NCBI RefSeq assembly: GCF_963422355.1
Contig: NC_085106.1
Coordinates: forward strand, 5,372,308-5,436,307
Origin: Corticium candelabrum
Taxonomy: Eukaryota > Porifera > Homoscleromorpha > Homosclerophorida > Plakinidae
Direction of reading: 5' to 3'
DNA: 64,000 nt
The notes under the pieces are model-generated. The model was not told the origin of the DNA, did no database searches, and saw only the letters and a list, made by a program, of their open reading frames with translations. Numbering within the stretch: position 1 is the stretch's first letter; each line of letters opens with the position of its first letter. Positions 45,618 through 57,952 of the stretch are shown in pieces. Position numbers and translations under genes: made by a program.

Positions 45618-45793
45618 CGTAGCTCTGAAGCGACGGTGTAAACACAGCTTCATTTGCTAGTAACAATAATAATATTTATTTCTATCGCATCACACACAGT
45701 AAATGCAGTTCCCCACTTATTATTACTTACCACTAATAAATGAAGCTGTGTTCTACTGACTTGAGAGCTACGAGCATATGTGCATGTCTGTAG

Positions 45794-45853
<60 letters not shown>
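45613..45853. repeat. Inverted tags joining the CA and TG tracts
   Basis: The segment GCTCGTAGCTCTGAAGC ... AACACAGCTTCATTT (45614-45655) is mirrored at 45739-45778 (AAATGAAGCTGTGTT ... GAGAGCTACGAGC) and followed by TG repeats (45796-45853). The whole 44876-45853 thus forms CA tract, tag, spacer, inverted tag, TG tract. Confidence 0.8.
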
Positions 45854-45854
<1 letters not shown>

Positions 45855-45859
45855 GGCGG

Positions 45860-46782
45860 GGAAGGGTGTGGACGAACAGACTACTTTATAGGTTTATTAC
45901 ATCTGACAGCCGGTGCACTGGGCTAGCTTGCACTTGTACTGTACCATTTAAACACGTAAGGGTTCGACATGACAACCATGAAATGCCAGTTTCAAAAGCG
46001 ACAGCTTCTTCTTCGTCATCATTGTGTCGGTGTTATTGGGCGCTCACTCATACGCCGACACTTGCGCTCGTACACGTGACCGCAAGCGCGTCTGATGAGC
46101 GTCTTGAACAAAAGCTTCTACACGCGACCGGCTTGCACGCACGAAGTCTTTGATTTGCGGCTTAGAGAGGTCGACGTTTAGACACGACAATACGGTAGCT
46201 CTAGTCAACTCACTTTGTGCGCAAAAATTTTATCGTCTATGCCTAGCAAACGTACGTCACATTCAACGTCGACATTTCGTGATGGAAGTGAGCCGAATTT
46301 GCTTTTGCCTTCTGCTTGAAAGTGTTGGTGTTCCAATTACGGCAAGGAAAGGTATATTGCGTCTGCGATTGCGATGGCGTTGAACGTCGCTACTTCTAGA
46401 GTAATACGCACTTTCGTTTGCTAATGCGATTCAAAAGCGCGATTCTTTGCCTAGCTAACTGGTAGGCTTTAATTAATTAACTAAGGTTTTTCAACCACAG
46501 CACGTGTCAAGAACTCTTGTCACCTTGTCCGTACCTAGGCAACGTACACTAGAGGGTAGCAGGAGCTTGTGATTGGCTGCCTGGTTATTGTTTGTTAACA
46601 ATTGCTTACAACAATTGCGGTTGAACGTAAGTAGGGTAGCGGGTTCAAATCCATTCTAGAAATCTTTTTTCTTAGGTGTTTCTTTTTCTATCATCAAAAG
46701 AATACAAGTCGGCTTATTCTACGTCGTTTCCCAAAGTTTTAGCTTAGATATGCCTTAGTCAAGGAGTTATGCGTGACGAAGG
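45860..46782. other. No gene recognised
   Basis: Unique-looking sequence. Two plus-strand frames (45794-46153 and 46150-46383) lack motifs. A B-box-like GGTTCAAATCC at 46633 has no A box at the right distance. Confidence 0.35.
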
Positions 46783-46837
46783 AGGAGGAGGAGGAGAAGA
46801 AGAAGAAGAAGAAGAAGAAGAAGAAGAAGAAGAAGAA
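46783..46837. repeat. GGA/GAA microsatellite
   Basis: Purine-only GGA units passing into GAA units. Confidence 0.95.
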
Positions 46838-47778
46838 AGAAGACAAAATCCAGCGAAAACTCCGAAATTGACGAGCGTTTTTCTAGTTCTGAAGACAAGT
46901 TGAGATCAATTCAGAAGTAGTCAAGCGAAGTTGAACTTATAAGCTTTCCTATCTGTCGTTTTCAAGATATTTAGCAGCGTTTTAAGGTGATTTCTGGAGG
47001 TCTAAAATATGACCACGCCCACACAACCTTGTTAGTCCCTACATACAGGGTACTACCGTACCCTGTGATAAAATAGATATTAAATAATTATTTAATCCCA
47101 CCTTTGACATAGCGCGGGTTTCAAGGTAGCATGGGTCACGAGTATATTTGAATCATTCATTTATTACTATTTAGCTACTAGACCACAGTACGGTTCACTG
47201 CAGGCTTTTAGCTAGGTGATTAGAATATCTACGAAAGTAATGTCCTCATGGTGATCAAAGGCTATGTGGTTTGCTAGTCTGCTTTTTCACTTGGTTTCTG
47301 ATGATTCTCTTGCCCAGGTGATGAATCTCTAGCAGCAGCTGCGGTTTCTTCCAGTTGAACCGTCATGAGCGACTTTTGGTTGAGCACTCAAGAGATTTTA
47401 TTGTTTTCTAGTAAAAAGCAATTGTTGTAGCTGCAGTAACGCAGACAAGAAGAGACAAGAGGTACCTGTACTTGTATTATCGAATCTTCTCCAAAAGCCT
47501 CAATCTCAGCCCCATGCGCATTTGTAACATGAAGAAACTGTTGACATATTTGGTGAGATAGGCCTCTTCATCGATGTTTTCACCTACGTACAATACCAAC
47601 AGGAAACGTGAGGCATCTGAAGTTGTTAGCGACAACCAAAGTGCCTACGTTTCTGACAGCTAGACCACTTTCAATCAAGACCATACAACAGCGTAATTTC
47701 ATAGTTGAAGTCTAAGACCATTGTAGGTGACCACGCAGCAGCTACTGGAGCGACAAAGTATACCTTTTGAATGCGTGT
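46838..47778. other. No gene recognised
   Basis: A minus-strand frame beginning MTVQLEETAAAARDSSPGQE (about 47370-47300) is unrecognised. Otherwise I see nothing supportable. Confidence 0.3.
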
Positions 47779-48265
47779 ACCCAAACGGCCAAACAGCGTT
47801 TCCGCATTTCTGCTGATAAAAGGGAAGCGGAATCACAAAAAAATGGTCTAAACTGAGACACCTTTTGTAAATCTGTGTTGATCAGGAGTCGGAATTGAAG
47901 ATTTACAGAAATGCAGAAAAGCGGATATGCCGATCCGCGCTCTACGGTACCAAAACGGCCAAACAGCGTTTCTGCGTTTCCTGCTGATTACAGAAAAACG
48001 GAATTACAAAAAAAACTGATTTAAAATCAGAAAATTTTTGTAAATCTGTGTTTGCCAAAAAGTCGCAACTTGCAAATTTACAAAAATTTAGAAAAGCGGA
48101 TTTGCAGAACGGCGATCAAGGGTACCCAAACGGTCCAATGGCGTTTCTGTGTTTTTGCCAATGACAGAAAAGCGGAATCGCAGATACCTGCGCTGAACGA
48201 TAAGTCCGAAATGCAGATTCGCAAACGCAGACTAGCAGAACGCCGTACTCAAACAGCCAATCGAC
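47779..48265. repeat. Tandem repeat, period about 170 bp
   Basis: Units start at about 47781, 47949, 48122 and 48244 (partial) with GTACC-AAACGGCCAAACAGCG and contain GCGTTTC, TTTCTGCTGAT, ACAGAAAAGCGGA and TTTGTAAATCTGTGTT. Divergence between units is moderate. Confidence 0.8.
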
Positions 48266-48427
48266 GTTTCAACCATGAAGTGCAAAAACCATGCCTGTGG
48301 CAAACATTCTTCTAGAGGTGTGAGAAGCTTGTGCTATGAAGTGTGAGTACCGTCTTTTAGTTAACTTTACTAATCTAGTGGAACATCCTGGTGGCCAACA
48401 TTCTTTTGCAGTTCTGTTACTTCCATC

Positions 48428-50534
48428 ATGGACAGTGTGCCTGTTGAAGTTGTCCAAGATCTAGTACAAAATAGGAAATGTACTCACAAGAAAGTCTATG
48501 AGGAACTTCGTAGATTGTATCCTGGCAAGAAATGGTTGTCTGAGCGAAGTGTTAGACGCTTCTGCTCACAGAACAGTATTCAACGTTTCCTAGACGACAA
48601 AGCGGTAGCAGAAGTTGTTTCGACCACGGTGTCACAGGAAAGGTTGGTCTTTATTCAATGTAGTTACGTTTAAATCTGTATATCTTACATATTACAGGTT
48701 GGTCATACCTACGGTCGAAAAATGATGAAAGGCTCCTTGGCAGAACAAGGGGTCATAGTGTCACAGCGGCGTGTAGCTTCAGCCATGCGTCAGGTAGCTC
48801 CTCATCCCTACTACCAACGACGCCATATACCATATCATGCTCGCTACTTTGGTCACAAGATTCAGTTTGACCAAAACGAAAAGTTGGTCATGTACGGTGT
48901 GACGTACGTTCTTTGTCGGGATGGCTACTCGGGAAAATTCTAGCAGGAGCCATTATGCCAAGAAAAAACAATTTGACCATTTATGAGACTGTTTACAGGT
49001 CAGCAAAACGTCAGGCTGCAAATTTCACTTGTCGGTGAAATGCGTGAATCGCAAAACGTCAGGCTGCAAATTTCACTTGTCGGTAAAATGCGTGAATCTC
49101 TATTTTTCCTTTAAGTCCGTTGTTCAGAAGTACGGTCTCTGGCAACAAGTGAGAGTAGACCACGGAAGAGAATTTTATCTCACCCTGAGAGTTAAAGAAT
49201 TGCTAAGAACATCGTGAGGTGACACATCAATTGATGCTTACAAACAAACCCAGTCCAAGCAGGTTAGTAGTCTTTTTCTGTAAAGTGTTGGTAACGTATC
49301 CTGCCATTAAAAACTATCTACTAGAATTTGACAATCAAAATAATTTGGCCAGAGGTAAATCACCGAGTGTCATACCCTATAAAGAGGCATGCAAACTGGA
49401 TGGAGATCAATGACTTATTTGATCTTGGAGATGAGATTACAAAGTTTTGTGTCTCATTCGTCTTGATGGATGTTTGTCAGGTTGGACTGAACCGTTTCAT
49501 TGAGTCCTGGAATGCTCACTCCATGTCTGGTGAGATACTTTACGTATCTGTAAGTAATATTGCTGTTTGCTTATTCGCAGATAATTTATAGGTCCCCCTA
49601 GAAGTGGAATACCAGAGAATAGGGCTCTTACGGCAGTTGGAACTATTGCTATTGCAAGCCAAGATCTGCCAACTTGTGACGCAGCGGTATGAATTTTTGA
49701 AGCTCAAGGCAACCAGCTGACGCATTTTAGTTTATTTGGAACAGATCCATTACGTGATGATCTAGATCTTAGTCATCAAAGAGAGCAAATGTTTACGTCA
49801 AACAATCCATCTTTTGGCACAATATTTGGGCATGTAGGATGTGAAAATATGGCGTAAGAAAAGCTCTAATGGTCTTGCTAGATCTCCAGGATTTGCTTCC
49901 TAGAAATCAGTTTACATATTATAACTTTGAATTCATGTGCAAATATTTAGAGTGCAGACACCTCTCGTTCCTTCCACGTCTGGGACAGTCTTGTTCTTGA
50001 CCACCAAAGAGCAGTACGTTGGTGTCACTACAGCTTTACTTTACGAATGGTAATTATTATTCTAGACGCACTGATGGCATCCGTCCATAGGCATTGAGAT
50101 CTCAAACGTACAACTTAAGCAGGTTTGAAAATCATTTTGAGATCGGCACGCAGTCTGAAGGTTCGTTGACAAACGACGTCCAAGTAGAAGTAAGTCTACT
50201 ATTGCAATCACACCAGAAGCCTCCTCTACTCGAAGCTGACGTCGGAAAGGTGGTCAGAGATGTCTTTGGGCGGAGAGTACAAAGAAAGAAGACAAAGCAC
50301 CAAGGAAACAGTGTCTACAAATATTTCGGCCTGAAAAGGAAGCGTGTGAACGACGACATAGCACACGACTCTTCTAGGAGACCGTGTTCTTCTGACCTTC
50401 CTAGCACAAACATAAATGCAGTCGGCCTCCTTGAGAAAACACAGCAGCAAACGGACGAGCTGGAAAGTGAGAGGCAACAGCGACTGAACCTGGAGAGACA
50501 ACTTCGTGAATTAGCTATAATTAATAACCTATAG
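48428..50534 (+). pseudogene. Integrase-core (DDE/rve-like) gene, transposon-derived
   Basis: The N-terminus (48428-48650) is helical with KKVYEELRRLYPGKKWLSER, a helix-turn-helix-like lead. The core continues at 48702-48943 with YFGHKIQFDQNEKLVMYGVT (first Asp strand), shifts frame near 48935, and resumes at 49113 with QVRVDHGREFYL (second Asp). Frames 49328-49591 (PIKRHANWMEINDLFDL and FIESWNAH) match the C-terminal part of such integrase-like proteins. A last frame (50094-50534) ends in a coiled coil. Likely introns lie at about 48648-48701 and 49000-49112. One frameshift and unclear phases suggest a pseudogene. The superfamily (Ginger, IS3EU or other) is not decided. Confidence 0.55.
49003..49098. 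repeat. Tandem 48 bp duplication
   Basis: GCAAAACGTCAGGCTGC ... AAATGCGTGAATC occurs twice in direct succession (one G/A difference), inside what I take as an intron of the integrase-like gene. Confidence 0.9.
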
Positions 50535-51136
50535 TTAGAGACGTCTAGATTATTTCTTTAAACTTCCTACATGTACAGGCCGTCAGAGCTACGAAACATA
50601 CCTGCTCTTTCACGATTTCTCAACGACTGAGGCATCCGGCTCGAGACCTCCGAGAAACAAATAGGCAATTAGCTACAACTACCTAGATAATCTGCATGTC
50701 ATTATGTGACCATGAAACCGTATCTACATGACGTAAAATTCCTGAGGGCGGTCTGAAACCAGTCTCTCCACGGCGAGGATTGACAATCCGGGGAATGACA
50801 AAGGCGGGGAGAGACTGGCTCGAGTCTACTATTTACAAGTCGTGATGTGCCTCGGAATTCTAATACCTTGCTCGCGCTCACTGTCCCGACAGTGGGTATT
50901 TGATTTCTCTCTCAGAATTTGTAGTAAGACCAATAAGTTGTAGCCCAAGTTAATTCGCGCGCTGTTCATGAAGTCAGGGCTGTAAGAAATTCTTGAGAAA
51001 CATTCTCGAGATTAGCCTAGGGATCTGTCTACAAGATTTACGAATTGCTAGAGCTAACTTGCACTAATTGTTCTGCTGCCAATTTTGTACGATCTTCACC
51101 AAGTCCTAGATCAGCAATGACTGCTGCGACTGTCTC
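50535..51136. other. No gene seen
   Basis: Contains a short inverted repeat, CCAGTCTCTCC (50759) and GGAGAGACTGG (50808). Nothing else stands out. Confidence 0.35.
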
Positions 51137-54100
51137 AGACGATATTCGGGGGGGGGGCGCGGAGCTTCTAGAGCATGCGCAATCTCGAGGGTAACACGCA
51201 CCTTTCGCCGATCTCGCCATTCAGGAAGTTCTCGTTTCCGGGTCTGCTTCTAAACCGTAGATCATCTTGCCATTGACTAGGCTTTGTAAGTAAGTTCACT
51301 ACTTACCATTTCGTGCATCTTGTGAGAGACTTTGCCTGCGTAGAGACGCGTAGGAAGCCATTTCTTGAGCACGGCTTCTCGAGGGTAAGAGACTGTTATT
51401 CAAGCTGAAGTCGCCTGATTCACACTCTGAACAGATACACGTAGAGTGGAAAGACAGACTACTCATTGCCTAGCGATCGAAGTTTTATCAGGTGAAGATT
51501 TTGCGGTTGGGGAACACATTCGGGGTAACCGAACGTGACGCACCGTGTGGCTGAATTGTATCAATAGGACTACTTGTCTCCCCCATCTAGCGTTCCTGAA
51601 CTGTGGAACTGCGTATCTTGTCGAACTAGAGTCAGCAAAAATTCGTCTAACCTATTCAACCATTCATGGATCACTACTAGCCCGCACGCTCGTAAATCGA
51701 CATAAATAGCACGTAAATCGAATTTAAGATCATCGTATTGGAACCGTAAATTACGCCGATCCTACTCGTAAATAGACGTATTTATTTGTAAATGGCCACT
51801 TTACGGTCATTTACGTAGCAATTACGGGTCATTTACGATTGTTTTACGTAGGGTTTACGACTCGATTTACTCTAACTTACGTCAATTTACGTTGTGAAAA
51901 CGGTTCATATACTGGGCATTTACGTAAAAATTTACGTCTAATTACGGCCTAATTACTTTTCAATTACGGTCATATACGTGGCAGTTACGTAGCATTTACG
52001 ACTGAGTTTCCGTATATCTGCATGCAGTTACGCGAGAGTGCAAATTGCCACACCGATATGCAAATTTCCTTTATTATCAAAATAATTATGTTAATTACAA
52101 AATGATATAATACAAATTACAAAATCGCAAGTTAAATTATTAGACAGTTTTCTTGATTCCATATAATGTTTTCCTGCTGAATGAAGAGATCAATGATAAT
52201 GTCATGAACGTACACATGTAGATAATGCTAATACATTTAGTGCCCTTGATGGCAGTTGTCTTCTTCTGCTTCCAGGTAGAATCGTCTTCCCATCGATAAT
52301 TTGAATTATTTCAATCAAAAAAGAATCTGTATCAAAAAGATGTCTAATTGTAAGTCAGAGTATCTATATATAGCTATTTTTAGAATACCTGTCGTTTAGC
52401 TAGAAGTCCCAGCGCCACGAGGCAGCCCATTGTCATGATTGTTCAAAAGCATGCACCTGTTGCTTGGAAGTGGGTACGCTACCTGCAGCTGTCGCTAGCC
52501 CTGCAGCTTGGAAATCTATTTCACCTGTTACCACAAATTGAATTTAAATATTGTGATAATGAATTACAATTGTCACGTGCACGACAAATACGTAGTTCCG
52601 AGCTTGCAATTGGCGACAGCTGCAAGTTTCCCAAACCTTCATCACCAACTGCCTGTTCATGATCAAGAGGTGGATGTTGGGATGAGTACTGCGTTGGTAA
52701 CGTGGCGCGACATACGGATCTGGAATTCCTAGGATGACGAGGCCGTCGCGATCCTCTAGATGCACACGGGACAAAATTTATCCCTAAAGTGCGTACACCA
52801 GTGCAAAACGATAAACACTTACGCTGTGTTACATTCATGGCGTTTTAGGCGCTGCCGAATGTCTTGCATAATACCAACTCTACAGTAGACTTTGACCACA
52901 GGCCTGACAACATATTTATGCCTACTCCATCATGATCACCAAAAACTTATCATGTTGACATTACTTTTTGAATCGACGTTTAGCTCATAGAAGCCATTTT
53001 GTACGTCTCCTCTAGAGAAGGTCTTGCCAATACTATAGGCAGCTAATCGGATTTCAGCCTAGAGAATGCACGATGTAGTCCACTTAAATCAATTTTTGTC
53101 AATCATACACTACATAATTAGATAGCTAAATTCTTAATTGCTTACCGTGTATTGCAACCGGTCTTTGTTGCCTTTCGCCAGTTTTAGCAAACCATCCATT
53201 CTTGGCACGAAGCGTCTAATGACAGCTCAACGCCTATCAACCGCAATTGTACACTGCGTAAACCCTCCCATGGGCGGAACCTTCATTTCACACAGATTGA
53301 CGGCTCCATCAAACCTTGGTCTCTAGCCTTGTGTAGTACTCTGTATACGGCTTACACACATTTGCACGTACTGAACGGCGGTATTATTCTTAATTAATTA
53401 ATAAAGATGCATGTTCAAGAGCTCCTATACTAATGTCAACTGATGGAGTGTAATCACACAGTGCACGGGTCATTATGACCTAGCGATGTTGCGTAAATCA
53501 ACGTATCTAGATAGGACGTAAATAGACGTAACATACGAAGACACGTAAATCTTTCGTAATTTACGATCTTCGTAATTTACATCGCAAAGAGCATGCGCAA
53601 AGCTACAGTTGAGACGTAAAATACAACCCAGGATCGTAAATTACAAAAATTACGTGTCTTCCTATTTTACGTCGATTTACGTGCTATTTATGTCGGTTTA
53701 CGAGCGTGCGGGCCAGTAGTGTTGGCTTGATTTTTAGTATTCTATCCAGAGTAATAGTCTTGGCTGCTGGTTCAATTCAACTCCACACAGTATCAAGCAC
53801 ATTTCTCAACACAAAAACTTGTGTAAAACTTGATTTTATCATTTGGCAGTGTGTTGAGCGATTCCTTGCAACTCAGACTTTGCAGATGCAAGGTCGTACT
53901 CGAAAACTCTAATCTTGTTTTAAAGTTCCACTATTTCATTTGCTTGCTGTTCAATTATCTGACGTAAACCATCAACTTCAGCCTCAGTGACATTTTCGAC
54001 AATCAACATCTTCACTTCTCTAGAATCACTAGCTAGACTATAATAAATACACGTCTTGATCCACTGCACCTGCGAATGACTTAGAACAGCCTCTGCTTTC

Positions 54101-54734
54101 TGATTTAGACATTACAGCTATGAAATAGCTAGTGCGTGTGTGTTGTGTTACTTTAGACATAATAACTGTTGCTGGGATTTGTAGACTGGCAGCTAGTGCT
54201 AATAAACCAACTGTAGTGTACGTGTACTGTACTCTGATCTGCGTCAGTACCTATCGAGTGCAAGTTATCATAGTAACGTCTTCGACTTGGCCAATCACAT
54301 ACATACAGAAGCAAGCTAGACTGCCCAGAAACAACGCAGAACGTCCTATGATCCTACATGTCTGGTTACCCGAAATGGTTTCCCAGGTGGCATGATTTCA
54401 CTCACTAAAACTAATCCGTCACTAGACAATGAGTAGTCTGTGCTTCTACTCCACGTATATCTGTTTAGAGTGTGAATCAGGCGACTTCAGCTTGAACAGC
54501 AGTCTCTCACCCTTGAGAAGCCATACTCAAGAAATGGCTTCCTACGCGTCTCTCACAAGATGCACGAAATGGTAAGTAGTGAAGTTACTTACAAAGCTTA
54601 GTCAACGGCAAGATGATCCACTGTCCAGAAGCAGACCCGGAAACGTGCACGTTGTGTACAACGAGATCAGCGAAAGGTGCGTGCTCCCCTCGAGATTGCG
54701 CATGCTCTAGAAGCTCCGCCCCCGAATATCGTCT
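51137..54734. mobile_element. Long-TIR transposon, copy E2 (related to E1)
   Basis: Inverted arms of about 340 bp begin AGACGATATTCGGGGG at 51137 and, from the right, at 54734. They carry GCGGAGCTTCTAGAGCATGC and the ACGCGTAGGAAGCC block. The interior is in the opposite orientation to E1 and includes the same coiled-coil coding remnant (minus strand, about 53880-54010). A 2 kb CACTA-like element splits the interior (51672-53721). No TSD was found. Confidence 0.75.
51672..53721. mobile_element. CACTA-like element with TTTACG subterminal repeats
   Basis: 2050 bp with 30 bp inverted ends, CACTACTAGCCCGCACGC and CACTACTGGCCCGCACGC from the right. The first about 350 bp and last about 240 bp are packed with CGTAAAT/ATTTACG words in both orientations, a design typical of CACTA/EnSpm transposase-binding regions. 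The homologous place in E1 lacks it. No TSD is visible; a roughly 40 bp deletion at the site may have removed it. No transposase is recognised. Confidence 0.7.
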
Positions 54735-55318
54735 ATCTAGAGGGTTTGCAAGGGGTCTGGGATGTTTCAGGGTTTTGAAAGGTTACGGTGGACAATGGAC
54801 TTGCACTACGAACTTGTGCCGTAGTTCAGTTGAGAGCTCTCCATCTGCCTGTTTCTCTGTTGTAGTAGACTCGTCTCGTACCCAAACCTCCTCCTCGCGC
54901 ACGCTCCACGTGTTTTGGCACGTAATTTTTGTTCCGCTTACGGGACTGGGTACGAGTCTACTGTTGTGCCAGTGGAACAAAAAGCACGTGCCAAAACACG
55001 TGGAGCGCGCGCGAGGAGGAGGACTGGGTGTACGAGTCTACTTTTGAAATTAGCGTACGGCAGAAGGCGTGGTTCAAGAGGTGTGGAGTTTCAAGCTTTG
55101 TGGTTCTAGGTAGACACGCCCTCTACCTCCACAAAACATCTATAAATTTGACAGGGTTTTTGTCGGATTCCCTGTGCTCTCTGCAGCGTAGAGCTCATAC
55201 GGTGCCGTTTGAACATCTAGAGGACAAAATTTCCCTATGTCAGTGTTGCTGGCCCTTTTGACGGCTGGTGTCAAAAATTGTGGCACCAAAGATGCCCCTC
55301 TCCCCCGTGGCCACCTAC
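54735..55318. other. Stretch holding a foldback, no gene
   Basis: Apart from the foldback at 54862-55043 I see no gene. A GTCAAAAATTGTGGCACCAAAG segment near 55270 precedes the AT microsatellite. Confidence 0.4.
54862..55043. repeat. Foldback with about 73 bp GC-rich arms
   Basis: TAGTAGACTCGT ... CCTCCTCCTCGCGC ... CACGTGTTTTGGCACGT (54862-54937) is mirrored at 54972-55043. The arms differ by a few bases, and the loop repeats GGGTACGAGTCTACT. Confidence 0.8.
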
Positions 55319-55323
55319 AATAC

Positions 55324-55377
<54 letters not shown>

Positions 55378-55382
55378 GTATG
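55319..55382. repeat. CATA/TA/TGTA microsatellite
   Basis: CATA units pass into TA and then TGTA units, forming a self-complementary AT-rich palindrome. Confidence 0.95.
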
Positions 55383-55436
55383 AGTGACACCCATATATTG
55401 GTATATAATACAGATAACACAAATAACACATCCGCC

Positions 55437-57071
55437 CTATAGACGGAGGCACAAAGAGTCTAAGTCATAATAATTAGGTAGATAGTCACTAATCAGTCTT
55501 GAGTTATACTGCCATAAACGAACAGATAACTGTTCATGAAATTGCCTGGAAGCTTGGCCCAGAGACAAGCCAGATGATAGAAGAGACTTCTTTACAATTG
55601 ATCTCAACACCTCCAGACTATGTGCAGCCCATACTTCGTTTGATTCCACCACAAGAGGGTAGAACAAACAGCCATAACTTGAAACGTTAGCAAGATGACG
55701 GTCATCTCTGTCCACTTCCCCAGCCTCAGCAGCAGCACCAGCTTTTATGGCTGCATTAGTAAGGTGAGAGGGAGTGAACGAATTCCTCATGGAAATGTCG
55801 AAATAAGCAGCCTTGCCTAAGAAAAAGTCGGGATGGAAAACGTCACCTGGACTTGTCATAGAATGAGAGGAACAGCGTTGTTCTCGACGTACATTGGAGT
55901 TGTCTAAGAGCAACCAGTGGAAAATGACGTCACATAAGGCATTATGTCGCCTAATCCGAAGAGGACCACAGCCAAGAGCATGGTCACCAAAAATGTCCAA
56001 TTCATGACCGCACACACAACGGACTGAGTGTGGGGGTGCTGGGAAAACCGGAATTCCCAAACGCAAACGCAAAGAAGTCACAAATTCACGCGGAGACATG
56101 GCCAGGCCTAGACTTGAGTTCGGATTGCCCTCAACCAAGCCCCCGCATGAGGATATGAGACAGCACTGAAACGTGCCTGTTCTCCCAGACTAACAAGGCT
56201 GACTTTAATGTTGGATCTCAAAGCATCATCCAGAACCTTCTGGAAGGAATGTTGTGTAGAAGAAACAAAGGACGAGACAGAACTAGTAGTTGGTAAAAGG
56301 CTTGCAAGATGTTGCCGTCATTGCACTTCACCAGGGAAAAAGAAAGAATGCTGAGTCCAATCATTTTCTTCATGTACCGGCATGAACGCTGAGTCGTTAA
56401 GAAAACGGAGAGACAACTGCCAAGAAGAGTTGCAGCTGCCAACGAAAGCTGCAGATGAAGATCTAGAGGCCTCACAAAGACCTAGACCACCCAAACGAAC
56501 TGGAAGATTTGCCTGTTTCCATGCCAGGTCAGAGACCGAAGAAGAGGATAAAGCCTCTAAACTGTGATGAAGACCACTGTCAAACTGTATCAATACATCA
56601 TTGATCTTGAAGCCAGGAACCGTTATAATGATGTGATTCAGCTTGCAAAGGCTCAAACAGCTGCGGAGAAGATGCAGCTCGAACTGAGGATCCTCTAAAG
56701 CTGTCAAACGGTCCTGCCAATCCGAAATCTTGTCCACTCGTTGGGAAACAAATTCAGTAACATATGAGGAAGATCCATATACAGGACAACCAAGGAATTC
56801 AACACCACCATGAATCTGAACACTGCGCTGAATTTCAGTAGCAAATTTGAGGAAATTCTAATCTCCAGAGGGCCAAAAGACCTCGCATTTGTTCAAATTG
56901 AAGTGAAGACCAAAGGAGGAACCCTTTGATAACAAGACATCCAAGAGACAAGCAGCAGAAGCCCGCTGGCCAAGGAAAGCCCCATCGTCCAAATACCATA
57001 ACTTCAGCTTCAAATCTGGCAATGGACCCAGGTCATCCAAAAACTCCATAAGAACAAGGGAGAATAGTATA
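55437..57071 (-). pseudogene. YLDDG-type reverse transcriptase fragment
   Basis: Minus strand, three frames in order. 57071-56858: LVLMEFLDDL, then LKLWYLDDGAFLG (catalytic Y-L-D-D) and FNLNKCEVFW. 56737-56318: thumb and linker with LPVRLGGLGL. 56138-55437: CVCGHELDIFGDHALGC and a RIRRHNALCDVI segment, a cysteine/histidine-rich C-terminal domain. This matches a widespread but poorly classified family of invertebrate RT-containing proteins. The N-terminal half is cut off by the Helitron at 57072. Frameshifts separate the blocks. Confidence 0.7.
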
Positions 57072-57952
57072 TCTACTATATAAAGCTCAAATTGTCTGTG
57101 TGAGTGTGTGTGTTCGCGTTTGGGGGCCACGTCTTTTGTCCAGTCGCAACCGAAATCGGCACGCACACTCAGAACGCACAGGGAAAGGCTTGCGTAAAAA
57201 ATTTTTAAAAATTATGCACCGGGTTCCCTCTCCAGGGGTCGACCCCGCGTAAAATTTCTCGATGACGCAAACGCTACACATTCCGGTTCATTCGAACACA
57301 CGCCCACACCAGTCCTGTGCAGACCGTATGCATCGTCGTCCTTCGCAAAGCTTCGAGCAATCGAATATCTCTTGCCGACGAAACTTACTCTTCTAGCGCT
57401 TTCGTTTCTCTCCAAATTCTGATTGCATTTGCACCGAATCCAACCTACACGTTTTCTTCAGCAAGCGCTACACGGGCAGTGTGTCGATTTCTATCGAAAC
57501 AAGCGCGAAGAGCAAGATTCGAATTTATTCAGAATATCCGGGACCTCGCAACAAAGATGTACGTGACGTGCCCATACACTGCGCGCGTCTTCCGCTAAAA
57601 CTCTACTCTGCCTCTAGAAGGACGGGTCATGCATTCGCTGATCAACTAAATGCGTCGTTTGTAACGTGTCTAGAAACCTACCGTTTAATTAATTAACTAC
57701 ATACTACGCGCATACGTGTAGCTGCAGACAATTGCGTGCCAGAGCGAAGTTTTGCTGACGTTCGAACGTTCGTAGTAAACTAAAAGAGGCCTTCGGAGCA
57801 AGGTGCCAACTAAAGTTTAATTAATTAATTAACTAAACGTAGTTTGAACATGGCCATGCATGCGTGAGCTATCTACATTCGGGTTTTGTAAAAATGCGCG
57901 GGATTTGTGATAGTAGCATATGTATCAATTTAAGAATCGATTACTAACGACA

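Noticed and set aside
46540..46650. Plus-strand tRNA-like B box GGTTCAAATCC
   Set aside because: No A box upstream and no fold.
47779..48265. CRISPR-like array
   Set aside because: Units are tandem without unique spacers, and the DNA is eukaryotic.
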